Source: Tanypteryx hageni | Taxonomy: Eukaryota > Arthropoda > Insecta > Odonata > Petaluridae | Length of the DNA: 64,000 nucleotides | NCBI GenBank assembly: GCA_028673005.1 | Contig: CM054117.1 | Location: forward strand, 36,910,564 to 36,974,563 | Direction of reading: 5' to 3' | In this document: piece after piece, positions 1 to 12,374 of the stretch | Layout of the letters: every line of letters starts with the position of its first letter | Position numbering within the stretch: position 1 is the stretch's first letter | Program-made: the position numbers and the translations under genes | The notes under the pieces: generated by a model | Database searches by the model: none | Seen by the model: the letters and a program-made list of their open reading frames with translations, nothing else | What the model was told of the DNA's origin: nothing

Positions 1-1076
1 ATATACAATTCCATAATTAGTTTCGTCTTCGCCCACCTTTTCACCGTCTTTTCACGGTAGGGAAGGTTGACATCCTGCAAAAAAGGAATTTCGAAGCGAC
101 GCCATTGTGTTTCTCAGGGTAAATGAAAAAGGGAAAGAGGTCGGAAGAGGAGAGGTAGCAGCTGGCGAACATACGATCGAGGGATGGCTGCTCATAACTA
201 AACACTTGGAAAAAATGAACCTGTTTGAATAACGCTTATGACGGCAGCAGCTGCTTTTGGTCAGTACGAAACTGGGAATGGGAAGAGTCTAAAGTAAAGG
301 ACAACTGGCGGCTGAAGGTGTGATAAGTGAATGCGTAGCTATCATTCTGGATCGCCAGGAAACGAAGGATCAACTCGATTAAGTATGGTCATGAGAGCGG
401 GAAAAGGGTATCAGAACAAATGTCATGTGTTACACAGGCGTTCATCCTTAATACCCAAAACGTAAATAAACGAAAATCGTAAAATAAATCCGACGCAGTT
501 TACAGAAGAAAAACGGCAAGGAAATAAAATAACACACTGAACAAAATAAGATCGATATTTAAATACATATTGTCATAAATTGTTGTTTAAAATTTCAATC
601 GTAATTTCAACTCCATAAGTAATATTAGCTAGAGATAACTAACTACCCTTCCAGACATAGAACCAGCAACCAATGGAGTGAAACTTAGTATCCTAAATCA
701 TTTTAATACAAATGAGATTGCGTTTCATGGAAGCCACTTTAGATGTTACTCGAGAATATTAATTCATGACCTCCTTTGTCGAGAGTTTTATCACCGGTAA
801 GCCTAATCCTCCCTCCTCCTGCAACAGGGTTCGAAAAACGACCCAGAAAATACGCAAAGGAGTGGCGCAAGCAGGGAGAAGGTAAATCTTCGAGCGAGGA
901 CAAGAGAGGAAGCTAAAAGAGGAGTAAAGGAGATGTGAGGTCGAGTGAATGAGTAAGGAAGGAATCAGGTATGTGTGGTGAATGGGAGGATACTGGCAAA
1001 GCCACGCCCTGCCAAAGGGTGACGTCAAAGACCTGCGTCGCGACTCCCAGCATGGTCTGCGCCTGTCCAGAATCCT
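1..1076. other. Non-coding stretch, nothing recognised
   Basis: Mixed-composition sequence with no open frame of convincing length or recognisable product. Short frames at its right edge (about 759-1221) overlap the start of a purine-rich block and translate to low-complexity Ser/Leu/Pro or Arg/Glu/Gly. No repeat, hairpin or RNA gene was recognised here. Confidence 0.5.
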
Positions 1077-1510
1077 CTATTTGGAGAGAGGAGACGGTGA
1101 GTGGAGAGAGATAGAGAGTGTGGAGCTGAATGTGGAGGAAGGAGGGAGGATAACATTCAAAGAGGGAGAGGATTCAGATATGGACAAGGAGGGAGAAGGA
1201 AAAAGGAGAAGAAAGGGATAGTGGGATAAGTGAGTTAGAGAGGAGAGGAATGGTGTGGGTATATTATGAAGGAAGAGGGAGCATAAAAAGCAGAGATGGG
1301 AGGCAGAGAAATGGAGATGCTGTTGGAGAAGGGAGGATACGTGAGGGATGTAATTGGGTAGATATGTATGCATGGAGGGAGGGCTCTCGAAGGATATTTT
1401 TAAAAACAGCACGCGAAAAATCTGCCAAAATGTTCCGAGGAGAAGAGGGGGAAGAAATGGAGGGCGAAGCTTAATGAGAAGAGGAAAATGAAGGAGAGAA
1501 AAATATCGCA
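1077..1510. repeat. Purine-rich (GGA/GAA) low-complexity block
   Basis: The plus strand is almost continuously A and G (gagaggaga, ggaggaaggagg and similar). All six frames tend to stay open because stop codons are rare in such sequence, which explains the overlapping frames on both strands. No coding function is supported. Blocks of this kind recur throughout the window. Confidence 0.7.
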
Positions 1511-1822
1511 AGAAGATGGACGTCCTGCCGAACTGTTTAGTTGACGTCCCTCTCCCTTTGGAACAGTGCTATGCCATATACGTCACATCGAATTAGCATA
1601 CTATTTCCTTTGCCACCGACTTTCTACTCGCCAATTTTAATTCCTTCTCCGGTTCCACTTTCCACTCGCTCAAATGGCAAAACTATAAGGATGAATACCT
1701 TTAAATATTTTTTTAGAAAATCGAGCAGTTACTGCAGTAGTCATATCATTCTATATAGACGTTCCTTACAGAGGAGGAGGAGGATATAACATACGATATA
1801 TAATGATAACAGGAGGATACTA
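1511..1822. other. Non-coding stretch, nothing recognised
   Basis: Mixed sequence with a short (gag)n run near 1771-1785. No gene, RNA or transposon signature was seen. Confidence 0.4.
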
Positions 1823-2526
1823 ATGTTTAGGCACTTCCAGATGAGCTGGAGATTCAAAATGTTTTTCTTAGGTAGGATTTTGTGCAAAACCGACTAGAAA
1901 AAACGAAAATCTTGAAAAAGTGCAACAATGCGGCCGCTAAAAATTCGCAATTGTTTAAACAAATTTTCAAGGTTTATGTATTTCCAAATGTGCTACGGAG
2001 TTGAAATTTTTTTTATAAGTAGAATTCTTAAAAAAACGAAATAGGGATTATACAAATTTTGATATTTTAATTTGTTTGAAAGTTAAAAATTCTTAAAGTT
2101 TAAACAAATAGATAACTGTTTAGGTACTACGGGATGAGCTAGGAAGCTGAAATTTTCAATTTTTTTACAGAGTGGTGAATTTGCACAAATAAACATTTCC
2201 ATTTTACCATATATGAATTGCGGTGGCCGTTAAAAATTATTTAAATTTAAACAATTAGAAAAATATTATTTTACTTCTAGAAGTGCTATAACTTTAAAAT
2301 TTGGCTAAAATGTGTATCATTAGTACCTTATAATGAAGAAAGTCTAAAATTTTTAAAATTGCAACATTTGGGGATTGTTTTAAATTATTGTTTACATGTG
2401 GGAAAAACTGAAATCGCTGCGGGGATGAAATATTTAGAATTGAAAGAATATTTTTAATGATGAAATGTCTGTCTGAAAAATGAATGTTTTTTCAAGGTGA
2501 TATGAAATGCTTGCAGCATGCAAGCA
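1823..2526 (+). repeat. Degenerate tandem repeat element ending in a hairpin
   Basis: A motif of the form aggcacttccagatgagct, followed by an A/T-rich 'gaaattttt' segment, recurs in diverged form near 1827, 1989, 2125 and 2279, giving a period of about 140-160 bp. The array is followed by a 'tgtctgtctg' simple run (about 2467) and then by a perfect 8-bp stem with a 3-nt loop (tgcttgca gca tgcaagca, 2508-2526). The order of tandem units, simple run and hairpin matches the clearer elements at 4463-5004, 28408-30206 and 33542-34164. No terminal partner of the hairpin arm was found upstream, so the left boundary is uncertain. It is non-coding. Confidence 0.5.
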
Positions 2527-4029
2527 CCAACTACTAGTATATAATATAAAGCGTAGCACATGCGATCAAAGGCCAAGAAGAAAATGATTCGAAAAATCGA
2601 GTGACGTTTCAACGGAGAGAAGACTAAAAAGTAATTAAAATAATTACAAAAACAGTTCCTTTGTTTTAATGGGTAATTAAAAATGCAAATTTCTGGGGCA
2701 ATGTATGCACACAGATGTATAGGTTAACAATCATTTTCGTAAAGAAGTGTGGACGGCTGATTATAGATTCAAGGTTCAAATAAATATTCACAAATTAGGC
2801 AAAAATATCGAATATTACTACCTCTCCTACACATGCAGTAAATGGGTTAAACCTTTACCATGGATAGCGGAAAAAATTAACTCGCTCGGAAGTGAAATCA
2901 ATCAATCCGTTCATTCCCTACTCCCACTCTTTATAGATTCGTTAAAAATTATCAGATTACTTCCAAGCGAATGAAATTACACAACATTATACGGATATAT
3001 CGAGAATAAAAAGTAATTTTATTTATCCAGGATGAATCGCAATGAAAGATAAAGAAATGATCAACGGACTAATTGTAAGAGAACGAAACGAAAGCGAGAG
3101 GGCGATTTTCATCCATTCAGCCATTTTTTTAATGCGCATTCATAAAATTATTCGTGAGCATTATTGATGGTCTAAGTGCGTGATGTCCAACTTCCGCTAC
3201 ATATTTCTACCGTGACTGTACAAGAAGTATGGACACCCACACTAAAATAAAAACGCAATAGAAGATACAGAAGAATCGATAAGGAAAATAATAATACAGT
3301 ACTAAGATGATTTTTATTAATATTGCATATTTAGACATATCGGGAAAAGAGAAAAATTTAGATAAAAATTATCAAAACAGAAAAATCTAAAGAAAGAAGA
3401 ATTCCATAGACCAGACGGAAATTTAAAAAAATAAGCTTGTATTTCAAAGCTCCCACAATGTAATAAAACAACGACAAATGTCAAAAAAAAAGAAACCATA
3501 TTCTATCGTCTTACAATATTGATGATTGATGTGATGTGGTACACCCTTGACTGTACATAACATACATGCATTAGCAGCATTCCAACAGAGCTCCCAACTA
3601 AAATGGACATTAACCTCACATACGGGTGACGAAGTTTTCTTTAAAATGTTATAGAAAAGAGGTGGCCATCTGACCCAGTCGGAAAGAGAAAAAGATAGAG
3701 AGAGGAGGGCAAGGGTCAGGGAACGAAAAAAAGAATGAGATGAACGTGCGCCCTTGGGGCCATTCTCTAAACAACGCGACACAACACGCCGGGTCATCAT
3801 TCATTCATCCCAGTTAAACACTCAACGCCACAGCGGTCAACTGTCACGTTCGAACACATCCGAGGTCGTGAACGCGTAAAGTCTAATGATTTATTCCACA
3901 ATCGCCATTACGGTGACTATTCATGTTTCACAACGGTTCAGGAAATACAATTGAACGTTTAAATGCTGGGCACGTCAAAATCCATCCGTCTAGAGAAATC
4001 GACGAATTACATTTATGTTGGATGAAAAT
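2527..4029. other. Non-coding stretch, nothing recognised
   Basis: A/T-rich to mixed sequence with frames of at most about 118 codons, none recognisable. Two 'gactgtaca' motifs (about 3213 and 3551) occur but do not form a credible pair of transposon ends. Confidence 0.45.
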
Positions 4030-4356
4030 TTATGGTACCCAAACTACGGCCCGAGGGCCGAATGCGGCCCGCGAAGGGCTTTTGTGCGGCCCGCGAAAGT
4101 ATGGCGACCAAGCAATTTGAGATATTTAACATACAAATTCATACATTTTTGAAAATTTTTATAATAAAACTTGAAATATTGAATTGTTAGCCATGAAAAC
4201 CTTATATAGACTTGATTTGCAGCTCAGAATATATAGAAAACTTCCGATTAAAACTCGAATCCGGCCCGCCGAAGAATTCGGAACTTCCAATGCGGCCCGA
4301 CAAGGGATTCGCAACCACTGATGTGACCCGCCATTAGAAAATTTTGGGCAGCACTG
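4030..4356. mobile_element. hAT-like MITE with GGCCCG subterminal repeats
   Basis: The right end reads, on the complementary strand, cagtgctgcccaaa. The left end reads tatggtacccaaa, a degenerate match to it: both carry the '(c/a)ccaaa' hAT-style terminal block. Several 'tgcggcccg' motifs lie inside both ends (about 4050-4095 and 4262-4305), as in many hAT subterminal regions. The flanking octamers (atgaaaat and gtgtaaac) agree at only 5 of 8 positions, so the target duplication is weak. The 327-bp length and lack of coding sequence suggest a non-autonomous copy that moved with a hAT transposase supplied elsewhere. It is unlikely to be related to the larger hAT at 12375, whose ends differ. 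Confidence 0.55.
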
Positions 4357-4430
4357 GTGTAAACCATCGATGACAAAATCTTCCTTACCAAGATTATACG
4401 CCATAGTAAAAATCAAACAAGATTGGAAAA

Positions 4431-4453
4431 GTGTACTCCATGTCGGAGTACAC
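4431..4453. repeat. Small hairpin (9-bp stem)
   Basis: Perfect inverted repeat gtgtactcc / ggagtacac with a 5-nt loop, immediately upstream of the tandem-repeat element. It may belong to a terminus, but this cannot be decided from a single copy. Confidence 0.5.
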
Positions 4454-4462
4454 AGTTTCCAA

Positions 4463-5004
4463 ATGCGTTCTTTGAGATTTCACAATGTTCTCAATATTGT
4501 TCGCTCAGATGAGAATTTAACGAGAAGCATGTAACATACATGTAGGTTTTCATGTAAAGTAGTCGTAATTATTGTCCGATTTTAACCAGAATTGGAATCG
4601 GACGACCAATTTTAGTAAAACTTCCAAATAAGAAATTTTATTAAAATACGTTAAGCGGTTCCCGAGTTGAAACAGAGGAACATTGTAAACTACATATAGG
4701 TCTTCATGTAAAGTGGTCGTAATCGTTGCCCGATTTTAACCAAAATTGGAATCGGTCAATACCAAATTTCATTAAATACGTCCAGCGGTTCCAGAGTTGA
4801 AACAAAAGAACATTGTAGGTCTTCATGTAAAGTGGTCATCACTTTTGTCCGATTTTGACCAAAATTGAAATCGGTCGACCAATTTTAGGAAAAATCCCTA
4901 ATACAAAATTTCATCATAATACGTCCAGCGGTTTCCGAGTTTTAACATGCGGACGGACGGAAACGACCTCTCCTATATGCGTTCACTTCGTGCAAAGAAC
5001 GCAT
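4463..5004 (+). mobile_element. Helentron-like non-autonomous element with three tandem units
   Basis: The 12-mer atgcgttctttg at 4463-4474 is repeated in perfect inverted form at 4993-5004. The right end also folds on itself: atgcgttc (4977-4984) pairs with gaacgcat (4997-5004), so the terminal repeat is part of a 3' hairpin. Between the ends lie three diverged copies of a unit beginning 'taggtcttcatgtaaagtgg' (at 4543, 4697 and 4816). Each continues through 'ttttaaccaaaattggaatcgg' to 'cagcggtt(c)cgagttgaaac'. A 'cggacggacgg' run (about 4952) precedes the hairpin. There is no coding capacity. The order resembles helentron-associated elements (DINE/HINE type), but no helicase is present, so the class is inferred. 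Confidence 0.6.
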
Positions 5005-6090
5005 AAAAAACGAGGCACGTCTCCCAATAAAGAATTATTACAAAAAAATTTACAATTAATTTTACTAAAGATGATGGATGGTAGAAGAACAGTAACGAAC
5101 ATAAGTAAAAAGAAAATGAAGACATTAAATTTGATAATATGAGTAGAATGAATCGGTGCAAGTGGTAAAGAACTGACGGGCAAAATAATAGTTTGGAAAA
5201 ACCAGACGCGCGTTTCTGAAAAAAATCAGCCATCCTCGGTGATAATTCAGGGATCGTTGATAAAATGAAGAATAATATAAATCTTCTTGGATATTCATTG
5301 AATTTCACTCATGAGTTCAATATTTATGTATAAAGTTAACATCATTTACATATTTGGTGACAACAAATACGGCAGCAAGAAAGGATGAAATAATGGGAAA
5401 ATGAGACACCTCTTGAGATGTAAATAAAAAGCAACATTTTTTCTGTGAAAGTTTGCGCTGTTTATTACTAAATTTTAGGCATCAACATTCATAAATAACT
5501 GAGCGTCTTCTGTGTTTTTAGTTTTGTGCTTCGAAGCAATTCATCGCAGCCACATTTCCTTAACATAGATCGAGTATAGTCAAATTTAACAAAATCAGTT
5601 AAAATAAATAAATAGAGCCCCAAACCACACTGAAAAATATAAGAATATTTTTGGAAAAGTGACATTAATCACTACAAGTACAGTGCTTTAATATATAAAG
5701 TTAGCAGAAAAATTTAAAATTCATGATGTAAATCGAAAATAAATTTAACGGCATATTCACCAGGACATTAAGAACAAAACGAACATCTTTCATCCGCCGA
5801 ACTCCAGGATAAGCCCACGAATCATTTCTAGATTGGGCATGATTACACGCAAATTTATAGTGTAAGCGGAGATTAAAATATAACTAGCACCTCTTCCAAC
5901 CTTGTACGTAATTGGACGCAATTAATGTTTCAAGACTCTTGACCTAATCATAACTAAATAATCACTTCAACAAATGGTAAAAATTTAACTTCGAAAAATC
6001 CCAACGATGCACACAAATGCATGAAGATGAAATATATTAGAACAAAAGAATCTACAGTGAGAGAGTGGAAATAAGCAATTTTTCCCTCAC
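5005..6090. other. Non-coding stretch, nothing recognised
   Basis: A/T-rich unique-looking sequence. The frames are short, contain no known motif, and partly overlap one another on the minus strand. Confidence 0.45.
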
Positions 6091-6700
6091 GCGCGCACAC
6101 ACACACATAGACGGACACAGAACAGCGAGAAATGCCCTTTTTGGATGGGATTGGAATCCATATAAGGGTGACGCCTCGAGAAGAGGGTGACAAAGGAATC
6201 AAAGAGGAGTGGAAAATAAAACAAAAAAGCGGAATAGTCTTTGGGGAGCGCAGAAGTCGGGGAGGTTTGGGAGCAAAGGGAGAGAGCACGAGAGAGAGAG
6301 AGAGAGACAGAGAGAGGGAGGGTTGGAGAGAAGGGTAATATAGGGATTTGGGGGGAGGGGGGGGGGAGAGCGGTATAGCGCGGGATATATAAAACGAAGG
6401 AATATAAATCAGGACCAGTGCTGTGGATAAGGCGTGCCTCGGGGCGGGAGCCAAGAAACGAGATCAAGAGAGAGAGAAGGGGAAAAGGAGAAAGAGAGAG
6501 ATGGGGAGAGGAAGGCAGAGGTGGAAGGAGGAACGAGATTGAGGAAGAGAAGGAAGTAGGAAGTGGAAGGGCGTCTGTGAGATTTAAGCAGCGAAGAGAT
6601 AGGAGAATGGATGGGGATATATAAATAGGGAGCGGTTGGTTTTGAAGAGTAAAGAAAGGGTTCGGTTGGTTTTGGTATGAAGAGAAGGAAGCAAAGTAAA
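6091..6700. repeat. Simple-repeat and purine-rich block
   Basis: It contains a (CA)n run at about 6095-6107, a long purine-rich segment with (GA)n at about 6289-6317, a G run near 6349-6367 and further GA-rich sequence to about 6700. The minus-strand frames of 150-240 codons covering it are Ser/Leu/Pro low-complexity products of the tract and are not genes. Confidence 0.75.
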
Positions 6701-8935
6701 GAATATTGGCAGAGGTTAATGGCAAACAAATTAACGGGTACAGTGGGGTTGCGACTAGTAAAAAATGAGAAGAATCGTCGCTGGATATGTAGAAAGTCGT
6801 GGGCAAAGGAGAATGTACAGGTATTTTTGGCGGAAGAGGAAGTTAAAGATGTTTGTAGAACCAATAGGAGGAAAATTCAATAAGACCACCCAAATGAAAC
6901 TTTCCTGGACACACGTGTAGTGTAAAAAGTGCTGTATCTTCAAAAGAAAAAAATTTGAAAAACTTGCAGATGTCGAAGTTAAAATGCATCTTCATCTACG
7001 TCCATCAACAATGAAAGTTGAAGTGGTATAAGTGCTTAGCGGGGAAGATGTGCTAGACAAGGGTTGTAAGAGGCAGCAAAAATAATTTTGGTAAGAAACG
7101 AGCGAACCTTTTAATAAAACGGAAGAACCCGTAACTCACGCTAAACAAATATAACATGTATTGTTTAAATAAGCTGTAAAATCCAGTTCCTTGTGCAGAC
7201 ATTCGAGGTATGCGAAGGTTCCAGTTGAAAAAAGTACATATGATAGCAACGGCATAATCAAACAGTTTGTATAGGAATGTGATTATGTTAATTGGACCGA
7301 GGATATATTCAAGGAAACATAAGTTAAGACAAAACAAGAACTAAATCCAAGGGAGAAAAGTTAGAGGAAGCTAGGGTGGAGTGAGGCGTAGTTAGAAGTG
7401 GGGGGGGGGGTATTCTTGGATTTACGTCCTCATTGGGAGACAGATGGACCGGGCTCTCTGCCACGACCAATCGGATGTAGCGTGAGGAAGAAAGAGCAGT
7501 GGTAGCAAAGTTTACACGAAATCCAAAGACCGCCCACTTAAGTACTCAATACGTTTACGAGATGTTTTTTCTCCAACATTAACGATTAAAGGATTAATTA
7601 CAAGGTGCGAGTAAGGTAGAAAGGGCAGATATTCCGATACTCACTTTACAATTAGGAAAACCCGTACAAATGGGTATACAAACCCCAATATTTATAAAAG
7701 ATAAGGAAAAAACAACGCTATTATAAACATTTGCGATACTACTATGTACTAAATAAATATGCACGCTTCGAAAATATTCTCATTGAAAAGGAGCAAGATG
7801 AATTCATTAAAGGATAATGGAATCTATGACGCACAGCACCTCAATGAACAACTTCTTTGTTTTAATTCAACACAAAAGAATTTTATAAAAAAACAAGTCC
7901 CCGCGCTACTTAAAAATCCCCACTAGCGCTGCTCCGAACCCATTCACCCTCTCCGCGATTCCGCGACGGAAAAATTTCCCAAAAACTCCGCAATGCCCAC
8001 TCCACCGAAAATAATAAACACCCTTGCGACTAAGAGCCAAAGTAAAATGGCTGAAAAAATATCCTCGACTTCCTCCTTGGTGCGAAATTGGGTCAAGGAA
8101 AAATGCTCGTCCCTCGAGAACACTGCAGTCAAAACCCTTTCCTTACACTCACCCCCTCCCCCATCACCACTGCTCAACCCATCTACCCACCCGCCTAGAA
8201 ATTCCAACGATCGTGAAGAGAGAATATGAGGTACGCACAAACACACGCTTACACCTTTTCGTATACAATTCATCAACGAGATCTTCCAGCGAGCCATCCG
8301 AACCGCTATCGTGTGCATCCTTCCCCAGATGAGTGGCAACGTCAAGGGCCGCAAAGATAGCAGAGGGCAATGCAGTCGGATGGGAAAGGTCGAGAGAATG
8401 GTCGCCATACTCCACCAAAGAGAATGGAAAGGGAACGGGGAGCAAATCCGACAATCAATGATGTATCAAGCGAAAATATCCTTGGAAGGCGCGAGAAACT
8501 GGAAGATGATAAGGCAAAATAACTTCACGATACGGAAAAAGGAGAAAAGTAGAAAATCGCTCGCCCTCGAAAGTTTATTTCCGGATGCGGGTGAAGAAAG
8601 AAGATGCACACATATATACACGCGCTGGAATGAGTTGCAACGTTGAAGGAACTTAGGAGTAAAGGGGAGAGGTGGACGAAGGATGATAAAAAATAAGTAT
8701 TTCGAAAACTGTGCCGAGTACCCCCTATAGGCGCAAGCGAGAATAATGGTAGGAGGAGTAAGAAAAGAAAAGATAAAATATAGGCGAATGCACAAAGGGC
8801 GCCGAGACGACACGGTGCTCGCAAAGGAAGCACTTTCCCTCCCCCCTACCCTCCAGCCCCTCCTCATTCGTCACTGGCGTGTACAAAAAAGGCGAAAAAC
8901 AAAACAACAACGCGAGGCTTAGATTGCCTCGTCAC
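6701..8935. other. Non-coding stretch with short G and pyrimidine tracts
   Basis: No gene recognised. A homopolymer G run lies at about 7400-7410 and a C/T-rich patch at about 8140-8200. Overlapping frames on both strands at 7944-8867 have no recognisable domain and are biased in composition. Confidence 0.45.
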
Positions 8936-8939
8936 CCCC

Positions 8940-8962
8940 CGTCTTGAGAGAGAGAGAGAGAA
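8940..8962. repeat. (GA)n microsatellite
   Basis: Perfect gagagagagagaga run within a short purine-rich segment. Confidence 0.8.
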
Positions 8963-9984
8963 GGAAAGGAGAGATGGAAAGAGCTAAGAAGCGAAGCACT
9001 GAGAACGGATTTTTCTGGAAGCGTAAAAAATGCAAAAATGAACGAAGCAAAACGTTTTTCCTTTGTCTTGTTATTTTCAAAAGTTGAGATGCTTTGTTGG
9101 AAGCCCCGAAAAATTTGGCGCATTATTCCTCTGTTTTTTCGTGTTTCGTGTTTTTATTAGAATACGAATTCTGATGGCAATATTGTAAAATTATCGCCGT
9201 GATATATCTAGGAGTTAGAATAATTGAACGGCTTAACATCGCCATGCTTCCCAAAAATAACATTCTCCTAAATGATGTAAATAATGACGTCAAATGCTGT
9301 GCGAGAATAATTATGACAACGCAAGTCATTTCCTCGATGATGCTATGCTTTTAATACACAGCACGATAAGGGAACCAAGTGTTTGAGATCGACAGAACGT
9401 TATGCTAAGCTTTTAAATGAATCCGTAGTATAATGTCGATTTAACATGCGTATTATTTAAAGCACAACCTGGTCATTTAAAGCACAACCTAGGTCTCGAG
9501 AGCTACAATTCTAGCAATTTTAAAAATCTAACATATGACGATAAAAACCAATTGACTTGCAATAATTACAGTTGGTATAACGCACAGTCATACCGCGTTT
9601 ACCTATACAATAATATTGATAGTATATGACATTCAATGTAAAAATATCTGAAATATGCCCATATCTGTCTAAAAGATACGGTTTTAAATCTAGTAATAAA
9701 TATAAACGAAAATAATTTAAATACGAATGGAGATATGGAGGAAAGTCTCAATGAGCTATTCTACAAAACAGTAATCAAGTATTACTTTACTAATGCAAAA
9801 TCCTCTCAAAATGACAGGAAGGAATATATTACTTGTTATTTAAATTAAATTATTATACCAATTATTATTTAAAAATTCTTTTATTATTCATTTATCCGTA
9901 TCTTTAAAATGTAAAAATCTGATTCCAAATAGCAATATAAAGTAACTATTTTAAATTAAATGTGGTGCTGCAATTACGTATATT
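8963..9984. other. Non-coding stretch; short direct duplication at about 9456-9491
   Basis: A/T-rich sequence without recognisable genes. The 16-mer 'atttaaagcacaacct' occurs twice in tandem (about 9455 and 9475), a local duplication of about 20 bp. Confidence 0.45.
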
Positions 9985-10561
9985 GTCTTTAATAGATTAA
10001 ATATCACCGCGGATGAATTGCTCTTTGTGTTCACTATTTCATAATTTAGCGTTAAAAGATATTACAAATACTTTCCAACGGAAAACTAAATTTATCGCGC
10101 GTATTTTTGTGGCAAAAATAACGTATGTATGTACTAGAGACTAGACTATAACGAATCGGAGTCCAACAAAAGTCGTTGCGATGGCAACACTCTCGTAATG
10201 AGTGATCAAGACTGCAAAAACGCCAGTATTTACGCAAAAATCGATAAGCAAAATTCTGCGAATAGTACAAATCTCGCTCCGATATTACAATTCTAAGATA
10301 TTTTAATGTACAAGAGAAAATTACCCTGGATTTCAGATTTCCCATGTAAATCAAATGGGAAGGACAGTTTCTGGAATCGAACCCGAGACTTCCATCATCG
10401 CAACAAAAACTATCCTCGGGAGCTCGGCCTCAGTAGCAAGAAATTTCCACCAAGAGTCATGAAAATTGGCCAATTGGTTCAAAAGTTAGAGGGGGGGGGG
10501 GGGGGGGGAAGACAGACACAACGAAGAAACTACAAGCCTATTTCCATTCTGGAAAGTAGGC
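9985..10561 (-). mobile_element. Non-autonomous repeat, inverted copy of the 33.5 kb element
   Basis: Read on the minus strand, this segment matches 33542-34130 throughout. Shared parts are the terminal gcctactttcc hairpin (here 10536-10561), the GTCT-type simple run, 'gaaccaatnggccnattttcatg', 'gttcgattcca', a 'gattttcgcgtaaatactgg'-like core and the 'taacgctaaattatgaaat' tail. The end away from the hairpin fades near 9985, and no 11-bp terminal partner was found, so this copy seems truncated or more decayed. An 18-bp G run (10491-10508) replaces part of the simple run. Minus-strand frames here are not genes. Together the two copies show that the family is dispersed in the genome. Confidence 0.65.
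10491..10508. repeat. Homopolymer (G)18
   Basis: Uninterrupted G run inside the minus-strand repeat copy, at the place where the sister copy at 33.6 kb has ctgtctgtctgtccgtcccc. Its length is likely unstable and prone to sequencing error. Confidence 0.85.
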
Positions 10562-12045
10562 TAATAAAATTTCATTCTTTCATTCGGTCTTTCGTTCATT
10601 TCCCCAATTCGTGCCATGACCCTTTATGCAAATACACCATGCCCATCCATGTGTTATTTACAGATCGAAAATTGTTATATATTCATACTTATTTCAAATC
10701 TTAAATGTTACCCTTCCTTTTTAGAAATGAATGGCTGTTAAATTTCATAAAATGTCATTCATTTCAGTCTTGTTAGAAATGTTGTCCGAAAATGCCCCTC
10801 TCTTTCTCTCTCCCGTAATTCTCTCTTCCTCTTTCAATATTTACTTCCCCTTCGCCATTCCCTTCCTCATTCAGTTCCTTTCTGCTCGATTTCCTCTCAA
10901 TCTTTCCTATGTTCTCATTGCTTCAACGTATGTAAATTAATCGTCACGTTTAAAATGTGGATAAAATGTGTTCACTCTTCTAAATTCGTTCAAACTGTAT
11001 CTCACGTTGGTTCATTAGCTTCAGCTAAATCAAGAAATCTATCCTTCTTTCTACACAGAGACAAATGTTATATTTATAGCGTAATTAAGACGAATGATAT
11101 AATAAAAGAATTTGCGGTCAGTGCAGTGAATAATTAATACTTCGCTTTTATTATGGATTTAAAAGTACACTTTTACTACGCATATGTGATTAATGAAAAC
11201 GACTACGAGTAAGTTTCCATGGCGCTAAATTAATTAAATCGATAAAAACAGCGAAACATCTTAATAAAACGTAATTTTTCGACAATTTCGGCCGGCATTT
11301 AAAATTGCACAATAATACACTTAATCTTCATACTTTTTGCCACATAATTGTTCAAATCCAACGTCGATATCTTGACTGTAAGATACTATTTTTAAATGGC
11401 AACTAATTAAGGCACGCAAGCTGGATTTTAGTTCTTTCCATTTTATCCAAATTGAGAAAAATGCGCTCCTGGAATCGAACCCATGGACTCAATACAAACA
11501 GCAAACATATTACAATGTAACAATGATACATCTAAATAACTTGTAAAAGTTTAAACTAAAGAAATGAAAACTTTTCGATTTATAAGTTTTTTATCCTTTA
11601 TATGCGAAAGGTTTAAAACATTTCCTGACACACTTGGGTATATTGTACAAATAGACTCATACATATATTATAATATTCTTAATAAACGGCCAATTAAGTT
11701 ATAAGCGAGAAATTCACATAAAAACTCGTTTCTTAAAAAAAAGCCCCCAAAAAGAATAAACGGCGCAATATAAGTACATTGCACAAACTTTCTCATATAC
11801 GTGTGTATACACACACACACACGTTTGGTCTCACTGCACTCTTTGCCCCGAAATTAACTCTGTGTGCTTGGCAATTCACTGCCAATTATGTTACTAATAA
11901 CAACAGAAACCAAGTGACTGCCACTATCAACCTCTCACGTCTAATAAGCGCGTGGGGTTAAAAGAGAAGTACGGAATTTTAGACTAGGGAATCCCCGGGT
12001 TCCCTCTCTCCTCTGGCGTGTGCGCTGAGCATCTTGTACAGAAAT
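10562..12045. other. Non-coding stretch, nothing recognised
   Basis: Mostly A/T-rich. A 'tggaatcgaaccc' motif near 11469 is shared with the 10 kb and 33 kb repeat family and may mark an old fragment. A short (AC)n run lies at about 11810-11822. No gene supported. Confidence 0.4.
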
Positions 12046-12374
12046 AATGCCACTGGACGATATATAGTAACTTCTTTGGGACATATAGCTTAGTTAATAT
12101 TATTTGTGACATCAGGCTGTACGTTTGGATGGATTTTAATCGAAAACCTTTGAGCTATTTTTGAGTAAATCGAATTGTTTCAAAATACCCAAAAATAAAG
12201 TACCCTAAATTGTTACGCAATAGCGTATATCTCTTCAGAATGTCTTTTATGTATGATATTATCCATAAATATTATATACCATTCGATTTAGTTTAACCGT
12301 ACGACTGTAGTAAGAGTTTGAATGGATCGCGGCGGAGGGGTGACGTCATAAGGCTTAGGTAAGGTAGCCTAGCG
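12046..12374 (+). repeat. Tandem unit, left copy (period about 337 bp)
   Basis: It starts at 'aatgccactggacgatatatag' and runs up to the hAT insertion. Homologous blocks in the same order occur to the right of the hAT: 'ggcactggacgccatatag', 'tattatttgtgacat', 'gattttaatc', 'gagtaaat' and 'attcgattt'. Removing the hAT and one target duplication puts equivalent points about 337 bp apart. The two segments were therefore neighbouring tandem units before insertion. Non-coding. Confidence 0.6.
12367..12374 (+). repeat. Left target-site duplication of the hAT element
   Basis: gcctagcg; its partner gcttagcg is at 16591-16598 (7 of 8 identical). Eight bases is the diagnostic hAT duplication length. 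Confidence 0.8.

Noticed and set aside
3180..3570. Tc1/mariner ends suggested by two 'gactgtaca' motifs
   Set aside because: The motifs lie in the same orientation with dissimilar flanks and no TA duplication, so they do not form terminal inverted repeats.
6087..6806. 239-codon minus-strand open frame as a gene
   Set aside because: Covers (GA)n, G-run and CA repeats; the product is Ser/Leu/Pro low complexity.
11408..11417. miR-124-like TAAGGCACGC
   Set aside because: Ten bases only; the following bases do not match and no stem is present.
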